A stretch of 64,000 bases of DNA from Zantedeschia hybrid cultivar (GCA_030544215.1 JARZZO010000011.1:50527587-50591586); one strand, 5' to 3'. Counted from the stretch's first letter, positions 44,335 through 56,196 are shown. Made by a program: numbers and translations. Notes: generated by a model from the sequence alone, not told the origin.

Positions 44335-47147
44335 AAGGTTCCACTGTTTCTCGTCCTGTTTCGGATTTCGAAATTATTTTTTCCATGAATTTATTCCATG
44401 TACATGTTCGATTAATTGTTGGATCTGTGTACATACGATGTACACAGTTAATTGGATTATTTTTCCTACAATTTTTGAAATTTATTTTAGGGGTTTTCGC
44501 GTTCTTTGTCCGACGAAGAACGACGGGTTTCGAGCGCACTTTGCGGCTTCTTTCGGGCAACCCTAATTGTTGGGGAGGTGGGCCGACACCCCAGATCATC
44601 CTGGGGATGTCGCCTGTCACCACCGGGCCTGCTGTCGGGGCCCGATTGGCCTTGAAGGGCTGCAAATTGAGGTCCTCTCATCATCTTCTTCAAGGTTTTG
44701 TAAAACCAGAAAATAAGAAAACTAAATTTAAATGGAGGAGGATGGAAGGCTCGGGCAAGGGGCCTTGCTCACCGCTGAGGGTTGCTGGCGTCGGAGCATC
44801 ATCGGCGAACCGGGGCGGAGCCGGGGCCGGCCGCCGCCGGCGCCGGAAGTTCCCCACCCGCCGCCATGGAACCTGCCACATGGCTAGGGTTTGATTAGGG
44901 TGGGGTGGATAGGGGCTGGACCAGTGTGGGGGGCCCGGTCCCGAGCCGGTCGGACCGGCCAAGGTCGGGTCCAGGGCCTGGTCGAACCAGGCCCACACCA
45001 GGCGCCCACAATGGGCGCCTGGTCCGAGCCCTAGCTCGGCCAGGGCCCGAGCACAGGGCTCAGCCCAAGCAACTAGGTCATCCCCAACCTTATTTTTTCC
45101 AATTTTAAACATTTTAATCCCCTATTGCCAATTTAAAATTGAATTAAAATTTGATTTTAATTTTAAAAGGTTTAAAAGTGTTTTGAAATTTAAATTGGGC
45201 TTATTAATGATTTTTGAATCATTTAGATTAACATTTAGTTATTAATTTATTAATGTTAATTGTTAGTTTAAATGTTAAATTAATAATTAATCTTAATTAA
45301 ACTAATTTAAGAGTTAAGTTAGTTATTAATAATTATTAGTCTAACTGTTAGATCATTAATTATTATTTCAACTAATTGTTAATTAATTTGTAAGTTAGTT
45401 ATTAATTTAAATGTTAAATCAATAATTAACTTAAATGACTAATTTAAATGTTAAATTAGTAGTCCTTAATTAATTATTGTTAGTCATTAATTTAATAGTT
45501 AAATTAATGATAACTTTAATTATCTAATCTAAGAGTTAGATTAATTAATTATTAATCAGTTAGTGTTAATTATTGGTTTAAGAGTTAAATTAATTATTAA
45601 CATTAACTGACTAATCTAAGTGTTTGGTTAGTAGTTAAAAATTAATTATGGTTGATTATTAATTTAAGTGTTAAATTATTAATTAACTTTGATGGACTAG
45701 TCTAAGAGTTAGATTAGTTATTAATAGTCTAACTGTTAGATTGTTAATGTGGTTTAATATAAGTGTTAGATTGTTTAATTATTAGAATTGTTTTAATGGC
45801 ATGGAATAATCTGGAATTATTAATTTGGAGTGTGTGTACATATGATGTGTGGTTTTGATGCTTTTATATTTGATTTAATTACATGCTTAAGTTATTAAAA
45901 GAGTTTTCGAAATTCAAATGTCAATTTTGATTGGATCCTAGTTTTTTGAAAGTCAATATTATATATTTTGAAAACTCTTTTGTTTTAGCCATGTGATGCG
46001 CTTATCATGTGTGGAATGTTTAAAACACACCGTGGTCATGGATATGCACTTATTTAATTATTCATGTGATGAATGATGTGTGTGGATCGTGGATGTTTGA
46101 ATTATGGATATTTATTAATTATTAATAAATAGAAGTCTGCATACCTCTCTCTCTCTCAAACTCCAATGTACTTCTACTTCCCTCTCTCTTGTACTCGCCA
46201 TAAGGCCTTCTTCTGTTTACATGTAAATTTAGATTTGAATGTAATATGATCGAGGCAACCGAAGAAGGAGCGAGGACGATCCACAGCTGCAACCAGGAAG
46301 GCGACAAGATGAAGATCCTTTGCCTATGCGTTTGCAGGTTTCTCTAATGTAAATGTTATATTAGAATTGTGTATGCGTTTGACTGTTGGCTCTAGTCAAA
46401 CTCACTGTGCTATTCATGACCATACTTGACATGTATGAAATACATTGTTTTCTTTTGATTATGAATCAAAGCAGATATATTATTTAGTAAATATATACGA
46501 TATATTTATATACTATCACCTAGGAGAGACCAAGATAAAAGTTATCTAAATATCCTCATTTTAATTCTAAACCGTAACGCGAGTAGTTAAGAACTTACCG
46601 CGTGGTCCACCATCATTATAGTCATAGGATTCGAATCACTTTAGGCAGGTTTGTTGTGTTACCACAAGGCCTGTTTAATTGTGAGGAGAGACTGTGGCTA
46701 TGACATTAGATGCCTATATGATCGGGGTAGAGGAACCATGTAGCTTTGTTGTGCTATCCACAAGGGCTGCATGCAAATCTATGCTCGTCGCGTAACGATG
46801 GTTAGCTTAGACCAGAATTAGTGGTTTGTTGTGCTATCCACAAGGCCATAAATCTCTGAGGACCGAAGCTATGATCATATATTGCAAGGAGTTACAAGTC
46901 CCATGAGATGGGTGCACTTTGATTTTGTTACAGTTTGTTGTGCTATCCACAAGGTTGTACTACAAGTCATTGAGATTCTGATCCCCACTAGGAGACTGCC
47001 GGCGTCTCCCGTTCTGTATAATTGAGGGTTATACAGTCCGTCAAAAATTAGTAGGAGTTAAAACTTGAACAAAAGATCATGTCTTGTTTTAAATTTTAAT
47101 AATTGAACATCTGCTAAATAGATTTTATTCATTTCCTATAGGGAATT
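44335..47147 (+). other. Long structured leader of copia element 1
   Basis: 2.8 kb between the primer-binding site and gag. In order: a GC-rich part full of inverted 'ggcgcc' and 'ccggtc' motifs (about 44560-45060); an AT-rich field (45110-45800) of repeated 'taatttaaatgttaaatta'-type inverted repeats; a small ORF (46246-46347); and four copies of TTGTTGTGCTATCCACAAG (46650-46954). The end has an acceptor-like TTTCCTATAG at 47141. Element 2 has the same order. The 190-codon frame at 44322 is a GC artefact. Confidence 0.8.
46246..46347 (+). CDS. Conserved 33-residue leader ORF, element 1
   Basis: ATG to TAA frame beginning MIEATEEGARTIHSCNQEGD. The equivalent ORF in element 2 (59677-59769) keeps the first 19 residues identical, with two silent third-base changes, and then diverges, ending two codons earlier. 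The C-terminus is Cys-rich (CLCVC). No known domain. It could be a small upstream ORF regulating gag translation, or a captured exon. Confidence 0.4.
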   Translation: MIEATEEGARTIHSCNQEGDKMKILCLCVCRFL

Positions 47148-49215
47148 ATATCGTCGTATAACCTACTCCGTGGCATACTTGATGCCCTTTTGACTTACCT
47201 GATCTACTCGGATTGGCTCAGACACTTGAATAATGTCTTCAGATCTGAGCAGATTGCCTACGCCCTTGATGCTGATCCTCCTGCTGAATCGGCATTAGAT
47301 GTCTCTGAAGCAGAGATGATAGCTAACGATAAAAGATCGAAAGACAAAGGCAAAAGAGTAGTAAAGGGTGACTGTTTCTACTATAAGCAGAATGGTCGCT
47401 GGAAGAGGAACTGCAAGAAGTTCCTCAAAGATAAAGCTCATGGAAAGGTGAAGCTGTCTGAAACTTCAGATATCTATATGATAGATATCAATTTGTCAGT
47501 TAAAGATTCCACATCTTGGGTATTCGATACCAGATCTGCTTCTCATATCTGCCATGATATGCAGATGCTGACAAGTAAGCGTAAGCTGAGAAAAGGCGAG
47601 GTGGAATTGAGGTTAGGAAACGGCGCAAAAGTTGCGGCGATTACTGTAGGGACAACAAACCTCAGGGTTCCATCGGGAGACGTCTTATTATTGGACGATT
47701 GTTATTATGTTCCAAACATAATAAAGAACATCATATCAGTATCTAGTTTGGACAAGATGAGATATAGGTTGTCTATTGAGAATAGAAGTTGTTCGATTTA
47801 TTATGGTAATAAATCAATAGCTTTGGCATGTTTAGTCAACGGTCTGTATCTGTTAGATGTTTCTTACTACAATCTTCACATTGATAATGCTTTTAAGAAG
47901 AGCAAGCATTGTGTGAACCAAGCCTACATGTGGCATTGTAGACTTGGTCATATTGGTGAAAGCAGGCTGCAAAAGTTGCACCGACATGGTTATTTAACAA
48001 CATTCGATTATGAATCGTTTGCAACATGTGAATCCTGCCTTATGGGAAAAATGACAAAATCTCCATTTACTGGACATGGAGAACGTGCCAAGGACATTTT
48101 GGAACTAATACATTCGGATGTATGTGGTCCCATGTCCATCCAAGCCAAAGGTGGCTTCTCATACTTCATCACGTTCACCGACGACTTCTCAAGATTCGGC
48201 TATGTGTACTTAATGAAGTACAAGTCGGAAGCATTTGAGAAGTTCAAGGAGTTCAAGAACGAGGTAGAGAAGCAGTTAGGAAAGAGTATTAAAGCTCTTC
48301 GATCAGATCGAGGAGGAGAATACTTGAGTACTAATTTCACACAATTCTTAAAGGATAATGGTATCCTTTCTCAGCTTACCCCTCTATATACACCACAGAT
48401 GAATGGTGTTTCAGAAAAGAGAAATCGCACCTTGCTGGACATGGTACGATCCATGATGAGCTTTTTGGGATTACTAGTGTCCCTCTGGGGTATGCTCTTG
48501 AGTCAGCAGCATACCTACTGAACAGAGTACCCAGCAAGTCTGTGGCCTCTACTCCATATGAGATATAGAAAGGCAAGAAACCAGAATTTAAACATGTTAA
48601 AGTCTGGGGTTGTCCTGCTCATGTAAATAGGCATGATCCAGACAAGCTAGAATCACGAACTGATAAATGTAAGTTTGTGGGATATCCAAAGGAAACCTTT
48701 GGATACTATTTTTACCATCCTGGTGAACAAAAGGTGTTTGTCGCCAGGAAAGCTGTCTTTCTGCAAGTCTACATATGGATTTGTGTTTACATGAAACGAA
48801 GGCACAGTGTGCTGGAAGAGTTCCAAGCAAGCAACCACTGCAGATTCGACGACTGAAGCTGAGTACATCGCTGCAACTGAAGCCGCCAAGGAAGCAGTGT
48901 GGTTGAAGAAATTCATCACCGACCTTGGCGTAGTTCCTAGTATCTCTGAACCTGTTTTGCTGTTGTGCGACAACAATGGAGCGATTGCGCAAGCGAAAGA
49001 GCCGCGGTCTTATCATAAATGAAGCATATTCTGAGGTGCTTTCATCTTATCAGAGAGTTCATATCCAAGGGAGATGTAGTGGTGGAAAGAGTTCCATCTG
49101 TTGACAATGTAGCAGATCCACTGACAAAGCTGTTGGCTCAAATTGTGTTTGAACGTCACCTAGAGTCTATAGGTTTGCTGTATAAAGGTGATTGGCTTTA
49201 CTCCAAGTGGGAGAT
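47148..49215 (+). pseudogene. Defective gag-pol of copia element 1
   Basis: Encodes capsid, protease, integrase and reverse transcriptase/RNase H in intact relatives. Here the gag start codon is ATA (ATG in element 2). The first ~25 gag residues run directly into the region before the zinc knuckle, so the main capsid is deleted. The CCHC knuckle reads CFYYKQNGRWKRNC, losing the second Cys and the His. The protease motif is DTR in place of DTG. The integrase zinc ligands H249, H254, C280 and C283 and the D310-D373-E409 triad (35 residues between the last two) are intact, counting from 47190. The frame breaks near 48460, with a stop near 48568. After about 48770 the text jumps to RNase H (STTEAEYIAA, near 48850), so nearly all of RT is deleted. 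A stop at 49019 splits the tail. Confidence 0.92.
49205..49215 (+). other. Polypurine tract, copia element 1
   Basis: AAGTGGGAGAT sits immediately before the TGTTAG start of the 3' LTR; it is the expected plus-strand primer. Confidence 0.88.
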
Positions 49216-50761
49216 TGTTAGTCTTAGGTGGCCTACAAGCCAATATGACTTTGTAATCTTGTTCATTTATTAATATAATGGCATAATATTTATTGTGTGT
49301 AAATCGTACTAATTATCGTCTCATAATGAAGTCCGTGAATATGTGCGATAGTGATTAGATTATGATGAGATCATACTAGTGAGACTGATCACTTAAACAC
49401 ACATATTCTAAATCGTTTATAGTCGGAGGATATACGAGAAGGACTTCGGATATCCGGTTAGACTAGTACAAATTACTCCTGCGCATGCGATGAGGGTGAC
49501 TGATCTTATAGTCACTTGTGTGGAGACATTAAGGTGAATCTGTAGGTGCTCATTGGAGAATGAGTTCACTGAACTGATCCGACTGAATCGCTGGATGGTA
49601 TTGTACCTCATTGTCAACCAGCTTGATTCTATTGTCACAGTTGTATGGATGGTCCGAGGACTTGAGACACCAAAGACACCTTGTCGGTGGACTTCTGTGC
49701 TTTGACCTTGGTTTATGAATCTCTAATCACGGGATTTAAACAGCCAAGGATCGGGTACAGTGGAATACCGTTGAAGGGACTTGAGTGTCAATAAGGAATC
49801 ATTCGCTCTCGGTACGGTGAGAGAGAATGCTCTAGGAAGGATGCGTGAAAGTCCCTGGCCAGGGCGGACGATAATATCGGGGAAGGAGTTTTTCGATATT
49901 CATCAGCGGCATCTAATCCCACTTAGTTGACCGGTTAGGGTTTGACAGCACGCCATACCCTGAGTTGACTCGAGAGCATTGTACAAATGAAGGATTATGT
50001 CCACGCGGTAACTGTCGGCGGAAAGGTTTCAAGAGTGGATTATTTAACCCCGATACCTTTCGGGTTCACGCAGTGTTGCTTGGCACCCAACATGATCGGA
50101 GGCCCGACCGAATTCGATGTGCGACATTGATTCGGTTGATTAATTAATTAATAAAGAGTTATTAATTGATTAATAAAGCCAGTGAGGAGTCACTGGGCTT
50201 ATTGGGCTATTAATCAGACTGGTAATTGGGCCTAGAGGGTCACACGTAAATGATTCTCAAGGCGATGGATAAATAAGTGGGTTTTATATAAACCGGGGGT
50301 TTTTATGAAAAACCGCGCGGTTAGTATAAAATATAGCCAACGGGCTGAGCAGGCCAAGCTGCTGCTAACCCTAGCCGCCCCCTCCTTTGTTTCTCTCTCT
50401 CTCTGGCGCCCCAGGCTAGATCTGGATCCCCGGATCTGCTCCGCCGCTTCTCCGACTCCCGTTCGACAGGAAATCGTCCGCGTGTTGCAGCGATCGTTGC
50501 GGCGGTTTCGTGGCTGCGAAGAACGAGGAACGTGAGGATATCTGTCGCGAGGAGGATCGCGTGGACTCTGCTAGAGGCCAGGCGCTTGCGCGGCTTGCAG
50601 TGTCGCACCGACGAAACCGAACGGTTGCGGATTCGAATCCGCACACGGTAAGAACCGATTATCCGATAATCCAATTTTTAGATTTTTCGAAAAAGAACGG
50701 ATCTCCATTTTTATTTTATTTCTGTTGCGCGGGAGATCCGGAGAAAACCGAGAACCCAACA
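49216..50761 (+). mobile_element. 3' LTR of copia element 1
   Basis: TGTTAGTCTTAGG...CCCAACA, 1546 bp. It matches the 5' LTR throughout with scattered substitutions and small indels, so the insertion is not very recent. The palindrome is at 50627-50642. Confidence 0.94.
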
Positions 50762-50766
50762 CTTCC

Positions 50767-52757
50767 GATATCTCTTCAAAATAAAACCCCAAGGGAATTC
50801 CTCTTGGTTCTGCTTCACCACCCGGTCTGGCCGGGCAATCTTTTCCGGGAAGCCCTCGTCCATTCATCACTGGAAGGAGGGGTTCTTCTATGTTACCCTC
50901 CTGGAGGAGGACGATAGCGTTTGACCCTTTCCCATTAAGTGGGGATCGCTGCCGAAGGAGGTTTCGGAGGCTCCGAAACTTAGCGCTCAACAGCTGACCG
51001 AGGTCCGGACAATAATCGATTACTCACCCGTAGACGTGGACGAACTTTTCTTGGATGAAGAAAGGTTGATAAGTATAGGGGCGTGGCTGGATCCGGATGA
51101 TATGCTGGTCCGAGAGGCTCCGTACTAACCCCTCGGGCGAGAATGGGGAGAGCGTGCCAAACGACGCGCCTCCGAGGCTAGCCTGGCCCCTGAGATTGCG
51201 TCGGTTCGTGAAGCGATGGTTGTGGCTGATGACTCTGCTGAGACCACTGTTCATGAACTGTCCAGCGATCAGGACATCGCTGCCGGTGCCGAGGGTGAGT
51301 CGGCTTCGGATCGTTTTCTTTTCATCGGCAATATTGACAACTTTTCGCTTATCATTTTTTTTCTCTGTGTGCAGAAATGTCGTCCGGTCTCAGTTCACTG
51401 GTATCCAAGATCTGGCAACGCGCCAGGAATCCTTCAGCGCCGACTGTCATCCCTTCGGCGCCCAGTACCATGTCGCCGCCCGCTGAGTAGACCACAACAT
51501 CTATAGAAGGCCGCGCCTCTGCCACTGCCATGGAACAAAGCCATGCGGGCAAGGGCAAGGAAGTCGTCCATAGAGGTGGCCGCACTGAGAAGCGCAGAAG
51601 GAAGAACGACTAGGAGCAAGCTCGCGATACTAAGAGGATGGCAGCCAAGAGGGAAGCGCCGCTCTCGGCGGCGGCACCGATTGAACCGACATATCATGAC
51701 TCGGCGTTGATAGGGATGACGGACCTATCCTACCCTTGTGGCGCTGCCGGGACGCACATGTCTTGGGAGTATGCCCATGAACCTTGGTGCCCGGACCTAG
51801 GTGTATTTGCAAACGAGACCCTGGACTACTCTTGGACTTGCATCAAATTGGCCCAAGGTTACACTCTCCCCATGACCCGAGACGAGCTCAGAACCCTCTC
51901 TACTGAGGGACTCACAACGCAATGCGTGCGCTAGGCGGTTCCCATAAGAATACCTGACTTAGTTACTCCCGGCTTAGTTCTCATCTATTTTTTCTAATTG
52001 TTTCGTCTTCTATAGACTGCAGCTATTTCTAGGGCTCTTGCTTGCCGATAGGCTCAAGTCTGGGAAAAGCTGCGGTACATGGATAAGGCTGCATACCACC
52101 TAAGGTTGCCTCGGTCAAGAGGGACCTGGAGGGAAATATTGATGCCCTCTTGGATGTCAATGCTCGACTGGGAACTGAGTTTAATAAACAGAAGGAAGCG
52201 GCTCGTCTGGCGGCTGAGGCCCAGGAGCGCGCCGAGATGGAGTCCGAAGGACTCTGCAAGGAGTTGGAGCAGCTCCGCAAGGAGTTTGAGAGCCTCCGAT
52301 TGACCCTCGGCTGAAAGACTGAAGCCTTTAGCCAGCCTCAGGAGGAGTACGCCGAGGAGGGTAAGCGGCATGCCGATGCTCTTGCTGCTGCTCAGGCTAA
52401 GGTTGAAGAGGTGGAAAAGGCGGCTGAAGACAGGACGCGCTTGGCTATCGAGGCATTCAAGTCCAGCCCCGAATTTGCCGAGATGCTCTTGGAGGCAGGT
52501 GCCGAGGTTGCCGCTTCCAGCTTCGATCTTGGGCTGGCGGTTGCTTAAAAGGCTTGCCCCGGAACTGATCTGACCAGCTTCAAACTCCCAGAGGAGCCAC
52601 TCTGTACCGAACACATGGAGTGGTGGAAAAAGCTGAAGTCTGAGAGGTCCTTGGGAGCACCGGAAACGGTCACGTCTAGTCCCGAGCGCGAAGAAATGCC
52701 AAAGACTCCCTTGACTCCGGGAAACTCTCTTCTTAGTTTGACAGGGAGGAGTTAGCT
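50767..52757 (+). pseudogene. Antisense ORF of Retand-like element, C-terminal part
   Basis: Removing the copia element and one CTTCC duplicate, the frame from 42764 resumes at the right junction with FKIKPQG, WFCFTTRSGR and HHWKEGFFYV, again typical of the Transposase_28-like antisense protein, then a TGA at about 50921. Further right, a GT-AG pair ('gag|gtgagtcgg' near 51293, 'gtgtgcag|aaatg' near 51375) suggests an intron. A region rich in E, A, K and R (52080-52560) would form a coiled coil, with breaks. It is decayed and cannot give a full protein. Confidence 0.6.
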
Positions 52758-53419
52758 GAATAGTCTCCCCTTATCTTTTTTTGTATTTTAGGAAACTGGG
52801 ACCATTTCAGCTACTTCATGTACAACCAATGCCCTTTTGTTACTTCGGGACTTTTGGCTCCCGCTTTTGAAATATAAGAATCTTTTGTTCATGTTTGTCT
52901 GCGAAGAAGTCCGTATGTGCCTCGTCTGAAAATACTTATGTAATTGCTTTTTCCCTCTCGAATGATAATTAAACCTGCTTTCTGTTGATACATTTGGCCG
53001 AAACTGTCCATGATAGACTAGTTTTTAAGAACGCCACTACACTCACTCGGACTTAGGATTGTGCCGCTCCCGATACGTTTTGTATGGCCGAAGCCACTCC
53101 TGGTACGGTTTACACGGACTTTAGAATTGTGCCACTCCCGATACGGTTTGCATGGCCGAAGCCACTCCCGGTACGTTTTACACGGACTTTAGAATTGTGC
53201 CGCTTCCAATACGGTTTACATGGCCAAAGCTACTCCCGGTATAGTTTACACGGACTTTAGAATTGTGCTGCTTCCGATACAATTTGCATAGCCGAAGCCA
53301 CTTCTAGTACGGTTTATACGGACTTACGATAGCTCCCGACTTAATGCTTCGGATTTGTATGCTTAACTGGTGCCTTTGTATTCATGGTTTACATTCGGAC
53401 AAAATCTGAGGGGGAATTT
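52758..53419. repeat. Spacer with ~67-bp tandem repeats
   Basis: Between the antisense ORF and the end of pol of the Retand-like element. About four to five copies of a ~67-bp unit ('cacggactttagaattgtgc' and 'tggccgaagccactcccgg') at 53040-53335. No gene. Confidence 0.8.
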
Positions 53420-56196
53420 TTACATGAAGTAACGACAAAGGCGTTCTACATTCCAAGTGCGAGGAAGAGGTTGGCCCGCAAGGGTTTCCAGCCGATATGC
53501 CCCTCGCCGAATGACTTCCTTCACTCTGTATGGCCCTTCCTAGTTAGGGGCTAGCTTCCCTGCGGCTTTGGCAAGTTTTGAGGCGTGAGCATTCCATAGC
53601 ACTAGATCTCCGGCTTTAAAGTTTCGAGGCTTTACTCGGGCATTATGATACTTGGCCATGAGTTGTTGATATGCAGCAAGCAGGATGCGGGCAAGGTCTC
53701 TCGTCTCTTCGACGAGATCAAGATGGTCTTTTATGGCTTCGTCGTTGCTTTCTGGACTGTATGAAAGGACCCTCGGAGAAGGTCGGCCAATCTTGACCGG
53801 GATGACAGCTTTGACTCCGTAGGCCATTCGGAAAGGAGTTTCCCCAGTTGGGGCTCAACTCGCTGTCCGATAGGCTCACAACACACTCGATAGTTCTTCC
53901 ACCCATCGGCCTTTGGCTTCGCCGAGGCGAGTTTTTAGCCCTTGTAAAATGCTGCGATTAGTGACTTCGGCTTGACCATTCGTCTGGGGATGGGCTACCA
54001 AGGTGAACTTATGTAAGATGCCGAAGCCTTTGCAGTTGTCCTTGAACTGGCTGCTATCAAATTGCTTGCCATTGTCTGATATGATAACCCGAGGGATTCC
54101 ATAACGGCAAATGATAGATTTCCATTTAAAATTTCAGGCATTATTGTCAGTTATAGACGCAAGGGGCTCGGCTTCTGTTCACTTGGTGAAATAATTAACA
54201 GCAACAATAAGAAATTTCCTCTGGCCCGTGGCCATAGGAAATGGGCCGAGAATACCAATCCCCCATTGAGCGAAAGACCATGGATCTGATAAAGGCATCA
54301 ATATAGTAGCTGACTGATCGATGAGGGAGTTAAACCGTTGGCATTGGTCACAGCGGCGGACAAGGCTAGCTGTGTCCTCCCGGAGGGTTGGCCACTAGTA
54401 GCCTTGCCTTAAAAGTTTGTGGGCCAAGGCTCGGCCCCCTGCGTGCGCTTTGCAGACCCCTTCATGAGCTTCTGGTAGGGCATAATCGGCTTCAATAGGG
54501 CCAAGACATCGGAGAAGTGGTTGGCCGAAAGATATTTTGTATAAAATTCCTTCCATCATGAGGAATTGGGAAGCACGTAGCCGAATACGCCTCGCCTCTC
54601 TTTCTTCGGATGGGAGCTCCCCTCGGAGAGTATAGGCCAGTATAGGAGTCATCAATGTCTCCTCTTCCGAGATATCAATTTGCATAACCTCCTCGAACCG
54701 ATGGATGCTTGGTACCAAGATTTCTTCTACGAGAACCATTCGTCCTCCCCCTCCATCATAAGTGGAGGCCAGCCAAGAGAGGGCATCGGCCCGAGTATTT
54801 TTGGACCGAGGGATCTGCATAATACTGAAAAAGGTGAACTCAGTTATGATGTTCTTGGTTACTTGTAAATAGGATGCCATCAAGGCATCCCGGGCCTCCC
54901 TACTCCCTAGTAATTTGACTGACGATTAACTGGGATTCGCTGAAGGCTTCCAACTCGAGCGCACCAAGTTTCCTTGTGGCCTGAAGGCTTGATATTAAAG
55001 CTTCATACTCGGCCGTATTGTTGGTGGCAAGGAAGGCAAAGTGGAGAGCATACTCCACGACTATCCCATCTGGAGATGGTAGGATCCATCCGGTGCCGCT
55101 TCCCGAAGAGCACGCGGATCCGTCTGCGTATAGTCGCTATTTGTTGGTTGAACCATCCGTTGGAGCCGAAGTGCTTGCGACTTCTGAACTTGTCTGTACG
55201 GGGACAAATGCTTCGCTTTCTTTTGCTAATGGAGCCAGAGGTTCCTCGAAAGTCAACTTCGCAATGAAATCAGCCAGTGCTTGTGCTTTGATCACAATTT
55301 GAGGCCCATAAGTGATGTTGAATTCCCCCAGCTCTATAGCCCACTTAGCTAATCTCCCAGATACCTCTGGTTGAGAGAGAACCTGCTGCAAAGGTTGGTT
55401 AGTAAGTACCTTTACGGGATGTGCAAGGAAGTAAGGCCGAAGCCTTCTTGCGGACGTGACTAAGGCCAGGACCAGCTTCTCCAAAACTGGGTATCGAAGC
55501 TCTGCTAACGTGAAGTGCTCGACGGATGTAGTAGACGGGCTTTTGCACACTGTCTTCCTTTCGGACAAGAACAACACTTAGAGCTGCTTCAGATGTGGCA
55601 AGATATATGAACAATTGCTTTCCTTCGACGGGCTTCGACAAGATGGGAACTTCAGCAAGATAGGCCTTGAGCTGGTCGAAGGCCAATTGACATTCATCTG
55701 TCCATACGAAGTTGTTCATCTTTTTCAGCTACTTGAAGAAGGGAAAGCAACGATTTGCCGCCCTTGACATGAAGTGGCTCAGGGCCGCTACTCGTCCGCT
55801 CAGTCTCTGCACTTCCTGGACATTTGTTGGGGGGCGGATTTGGAGTATGGCCGACACCTTCGCGGGATTCGCCTCTACCCCTCGGGGAGTGACCATATAA
55901 CTGAGGAATTTCCCGGAGGCCACGTCGAAGGCACATTTTGCAGGATTCAGCTTCATGCGATATCTGTGCAGTGTAGAGAAGGTTTCGACCAAATGGTTAG
56001 AGGCGACTCGACTTTTCACTAGCATATCATCAATATACACCTCCATGTTTCGGCCTAGCTGGAGGGTGAACATTTTGTTGACGAGACGTTGGTAAGTCAC
56101 TTCTGCATTCTTCAAGCCGAAGGGCATTCGGTGAAATAGTACAAGCCGAGACCAGTAGTGAAACTGGTCTTCTCTTCATCTTCCGGATGCATCTGG
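53420..56196 (-). pseudogene. Ty3/gypsy pol (RT, RNase H, integrase), decayed and truncated
   Basis: Reads right to left. RT from about 56196: the MPFGLKNA motif follows a one-base frame break near 56130, then YIDDMLVKS holds the catalytic aspartates near 56030. RNase H of gypsy type spans about 55650-54850. Integrase follows with its zinc region (about 54480-54400), a core with GIPRVIISDNG and HPQTNGQAE motifs (54100-53980), and a C-terminal part ending near NVERLCRYFM with TAA at 53420-53422. Several stops and frameshifts break it (for example near 53540, 53830 and 54200). The N-terminal side is cut by copia element 2 at 56197. Confidence 0.9.

Larger units (their letters stand above)
42765..50761 (+). 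mobile_element. Ty1-copia element 1, end-to-end, 7997 bp
   Basis: Two LTRs (42765-44321 and 49216-50761) flank an internal region with a tRNA-Met primer-binding site (44323-44334), a long leader, a defective gag-pol and a polypurine tract (49205-49215). Perfect 5-bp target duplications CTTCC lie at 42760-42764 and 50762-50766. Structurally complete but coding-defective: gag is shortened, the gag start is ATA, most of RT is missing, and several frames are broken. It would need proteins from another copy to move. The host site is the antisense ORF of the Retand-like element. Confidence 0.95.

Noticed and set aside
44322..44894. 190-codon plus-strand ORF after the primer-binding site of copia element 1
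   Set aside because: Lies in a GC-rich hairpin region, overlaps the primer-binding site, shows no domain, and has no equivalent frame in element 2.
53420..56196. Endogenous pararetrovirus origin for the RT/RNase H sequence
   Set aside because: RT is followed by a gypsy-type integrase and lies in an LTR element; no movement-protein or coat-protein sequence is present.
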